NCBI RefSeq assembly: GCF_002205635.1
Contig: NZ_NISJ01000003.1
Location: 218,397-282,396 of the forward strand
Direction of reading: 5' to 3'
From: Sphingopyxis witflariensis
GTDB taxonomy: Bacteria; Pseudomonadota; Alphaproteobacteria; Sphingomonadales; Sphingomonadaceae
DNA length: 64,000 nucleotides
Both the position numbers and the translations under genes were made by a program. The notes beneath the pieces were generated by a model. It saw only the letters and a program-made list of their open reading frames with translations, did no database searches and was not told the origin of the DNA. Position 1 is the first letter of the stretch, and every line of letters begins with the position of its first letter. Below are positions 62,243 through 64,000 of this stretch, piece after piece.

Positions 62243-63133
62243 AAGCCTTGTCCCGACCGGAAGCTCTACCAATTCGCTATGTCCATTAGCGGCGAGTTCG
62301 CAAAGCAGCGCCGACCAGCGAGCTGGGAGCGCCCCATCGGCCGCGTATGTCGCGATAGCCTCATCGAAGCGGCCAAGGCGGCGCAAAATGTCGCCACGTA
62401 CGAGGCTATGGCCATCGATCAACGCCAGCAAACCAAGCAACCGCTCCATATTCTCTTCGGTATCGGGCGGGAGGACGCAGGGAGGGCGCAAATAAAGAAG
62501 TTCCCCGCTTAAAGCATGACGACTCATTTCCGCCTCGTGAAGCGCGAACGCCCAGTCCGCCGGGGACCAGTTCGTCGGGGGCGCCTCATAGGCCTTATGT
62601 TCTGCAATCCTCTCATCGAGGCGACGAAGCCCCCGCATAATGTAATCACGCTGGCGACCGAAATCATCGGCCGACGCCAGCAACTCCACATTTTCTTCCG
62701 GATGGGGCGCTGGGGCGCAGAGACCAGGTGGCAAAGCCGAAATCGCAGCATCCGCAAGGGGGGACTGCATTCGTTCCTCCTCCTCGATGTCCCACCAGCA
62801 TTGAAGCCTGACCAGCCGCTCCGTTCCTTCACTCCTCCAGAGGCGCAGGCGAATTGCAAGAGAGACATCTTCTGGCCGACACTGCGAAATCATCCCTGTT
62901 TGGGGAGATGATGGTCGATGCATGCCATCATATTCGGGATTGCCTTCATCCGCGGTGAAAACCGCTCCACACCGACACGCCAATACCCCCGCCTCTGTCT
63001 GGCAATAACCTCCTCGCCCCCATCCGTCCGACCATTGCCGCCAACCCGAACTGTTGGTTGAGGCCATCAGTGGACATGTATCGGTCTGCCCGCAATCCGG
63101 GCACGTCACTTTAGAATATGAATAGCTGGTCAT
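62240..63133 (-). CDS. unknown protein with N-terminal zinc-ribbon-like region
   Basis: 297 residues. CPDCGQTDTCP near residue 11 and CQTEAGVLACRCG near 44 look like a zinc ribbon. The rest is helical, with GLRRLDERIAEHKAYEAPPT and LRRLGRFDEAIATYAADGAL resembling a TPR unit. The stop TAA is in the terminal repeat of the mini-element, so the original C-terminus was probably lost. Confidence 0.6.
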   Translation of the reverse strand: MTSYSYSKVTCPDCGQTDTCPLMASTNSSGWRQWSDGWGRGGYCQTEAGVLACRCGAVFTADEGNPEYDGMHRPSSPQTGMISQCRPEDVSLAIRLRLWRSEGTERLVRLQCWWDIEEEERMQSPLADAAISALPPGLCAPAPHPEENVELLASADDFGRQRDYIMRGLRRLDERIAEHKAYEAPPTNWSPADWAFALHEAEMSRHALSGELLYLRPPCVLPPDTEENMERLLGLLALIDGHSLVRGDILRRLGRFDEAIATYAADGALPARWSALLCELAANGHSELVELPVGTRL

Positions 63134-63146
63134 GCGCTACAGCCCC

Positions 63147-63503
63147 TTATTCGGGAGCGTCCACGACAGGCAACCATCCCTCTTCGGAACCGTATAGGAG
63201 GCCAATTCCAAACCCGATGAGGCACCAGACCATTCCGGAAAGGTGAATGCCCCACAACTGGAAATGCCAGCCGATGGAATGCACCCAATATAGAGCCACC
63301 GCTAGAAAGATCATTCCCATTACGATGGCCCCTCGAACGGGTTGTTCCGTGTAACGAAAAGCCAAGGTGATCCCTCCCCCGGCGGTCAACGCAAGCAATG
63401 GAGCGATCATTCCCGCCAATCCAAGCCAAACCCCTTCCCGAAATATTGCTACGCCGCCCGTCAAGAGCGCTGCCGTCCCGTATAGGTATCGGATCCAATA
63501 CAT
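63147..63503 (-). CDS. small multi-helix membrane protein
   Basis: 118 residues from the ATG at 63503. About four hydrophobic helices (LYGTAALLTGGVAIF, LGLAGMIAPLLALTAGGGI, GAIVMGMIFLAVALYWVHSI, MVWCLIGFGIGLLYG). It lies 13 bp upstream of the zinc-ribbon gene, in the same direction. No family recognised. Confidence 0.55.
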   Translation of the reverse strand: MYWIRYLYGTAALLTGGVAIFREGVWLGLAGMIAPLLALTAGGGITLAFRYTEQPVRGAIVMGMIFLAVALYWVHSIGWHFQLWGIHLSGMVWCLIGFGIGLLYGSEEGWLPVVDAPE

Positions 63504-63510
63504 CACGATC

Positions 63511-63807
63511 TCACACCTCCGCACCCAGTTCGCTTCTGTGCCGCCGTTCCCGAAAGCTGCGGAAGGCGGAGAATATTGCCGTCGCCAATGCGGTAGCGAG
63601 GCTAACGCATAGAATGTCTCGCCCCCATCGGCTCGATGCGCCCAGAGCAAAATGGATCGCCACGCAAACCACAATCGCGATAAGCAACAGGAAATAAGAG
63701 ATTGGCTGACTGGGAGGCTTGCGAGCCACCAGATAACCCGCAATCAACACCTGCGGATTTCCTAGCATAGCCGTTGTCCAGCCCAGTATTCCTACAACCT
63801 CATTCAT
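63511..63807 (-). CDS. small membrane protein
   Basis: 98 residues from the ATG at 63807. About three hydrophobic segments (GILGWTTAMLGNPQVLIAGY, ISYFLLLIAIVVCVAIHFAL, ILCVSLATALATAIFSAF) and a charged tail. It is the first gene of a three-gene minus-strand set with the next membrane protein 7 bp on. Unknown function. Confidence 0.55.
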   Translation of the reverse strand: MNEVVGILGWTTAMLGNPQVLIAGYLVARKPPSQPISYFLLLIAIVVCVAIHFALGASSRWGRDILCVSLATALATAIFSAFRSFRERRHRSELGAEV

Positions 63808-63920
63808 TGCCCGTCTCCCGCCAACAATGCCTTATACCAAAACCTGTTAAATCTGACTCATAGGGGCTTTTGAGAATAGCCGTATTGTGATTCAACATCG
63901 CAAACTGGAGGAGGTTTGCG

Positions 63921-64000
63921 ATGTCGGTTCCGATCAAGGTTCGGGATGATTTCAGTGCCGTAGATATTCGGGGGCATGCCCGGCGTTGCAAGGATGGGGC
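63921..64000 (+). CDS. IS630-family transposase, N-terminus only
   Basis: 26 codons are visible: MSVPIKVRDDFSAVDIRGHA and RRCKDG. This is the usual start of IS630-family transposases of alphaproteobacteria. GGAGGAGG stands 6 bases upstream. The IS left end must lie between about 63835 and 63900; I could not fix it. Confidence 0.72.
   Translation, partial: MSVPIKVRDDFSAVDIRGHARRCKDG

Noticed and set aside
1..64000. CRISPR array or prophage structural module
   Set aside because: No regularly spaced direct repeats and no capsid, tail or terminase-like proteins were seen.

Overview
The window looks like the chromosome of a GC-rich alphaproteobacterium of the order Sphingomonadales, probably Sphingopyxis or a close relative. 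The evidence is the protein character of the housekeeping genes, the ubiH-like/ftsK/lolA/xth/ribA order, sphingomonad-type intergenic palindromes, and IS6100, which is common in this order. The genus is an inference.

Bases 1-27150 are core-like. They run: start of a UbiH-type hydroxylase, ftsK, lolA, xth, ribA, a LytTR/LytS-type two-component pair, an HxlR regulator facing a small exported protein, and a RelA/SpoT enzyme. Then comes a tightly packed four-gene minus-strand operon (20568 down to 10888): a five-heme c554-like cytochrome, a lipoprotein with two GlcG/HbpS-like halves, an outer-membrane beta-barrel, and a 1446-residue protein with ten CxxCH motifs joined to an LVIVD-repeat propeller. 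Together these have every part expected of a heme conduit across the outer membrane, and this is the most interesting native system here. After it come NADP-type glutamate dehydrogenase, a TPR cytochrome-biogenesis-like protein, putA and a divergent Lrp-type putR.

A tRNA-Gly(CCC) at 27286-27359 marks the start of a mobile region that reaches the window end. Next to it are a tyrosine recombinase, a RepA-like helicase, a 23-bp perfect inverted repeat, a serine recombinase, and a MobA/MobL relaxase cut by an IS3-family element. Further on are an SNase-like nuclease with an Excalibur protein, and a compact minus operon with a second small MobL-like protein and an Xre/MbcA/ParS-type protein. The region looks like an integrative mobilizable element that has been heavily rearranged.

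From 41 kb to 55 kb three identical 880-bp IS6100 copies shape the sequence. Copy 1 cuts a type III restriction-like helicase on one side and a Tn3-type resolvase on the other, without a target duplication. Copies 2 and 3, in the same orientation, bound an 8171-bp composite transposon flanked by a perfect 8-bp duplication (CGACGTCG). It sits inside a gene that reads through once the insert is removed. Its cargo is a TetR regulator, a DUF3604 PHP-like lipoprotein, a PpiC-type isomerase, a HupE/UreJ-like membrane protein, a beheaded MFS transporter, and the tail of a second DUF3604 gene.

The last 8 kb hold the gene downstream of that insertion (sigma-region-4-like), a NYN/LOTUS-type nuclease, a SHOCT membrane protein, and a 1518-bp IS5-like element with a broken transposase and a passenger gene. 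A 131-bp internally deleted derivative of that IS has its own 4-bp target duplication and ends two convergent genes. Unknown small membrane proteins and the start of an IS630-family transposase finish the window.
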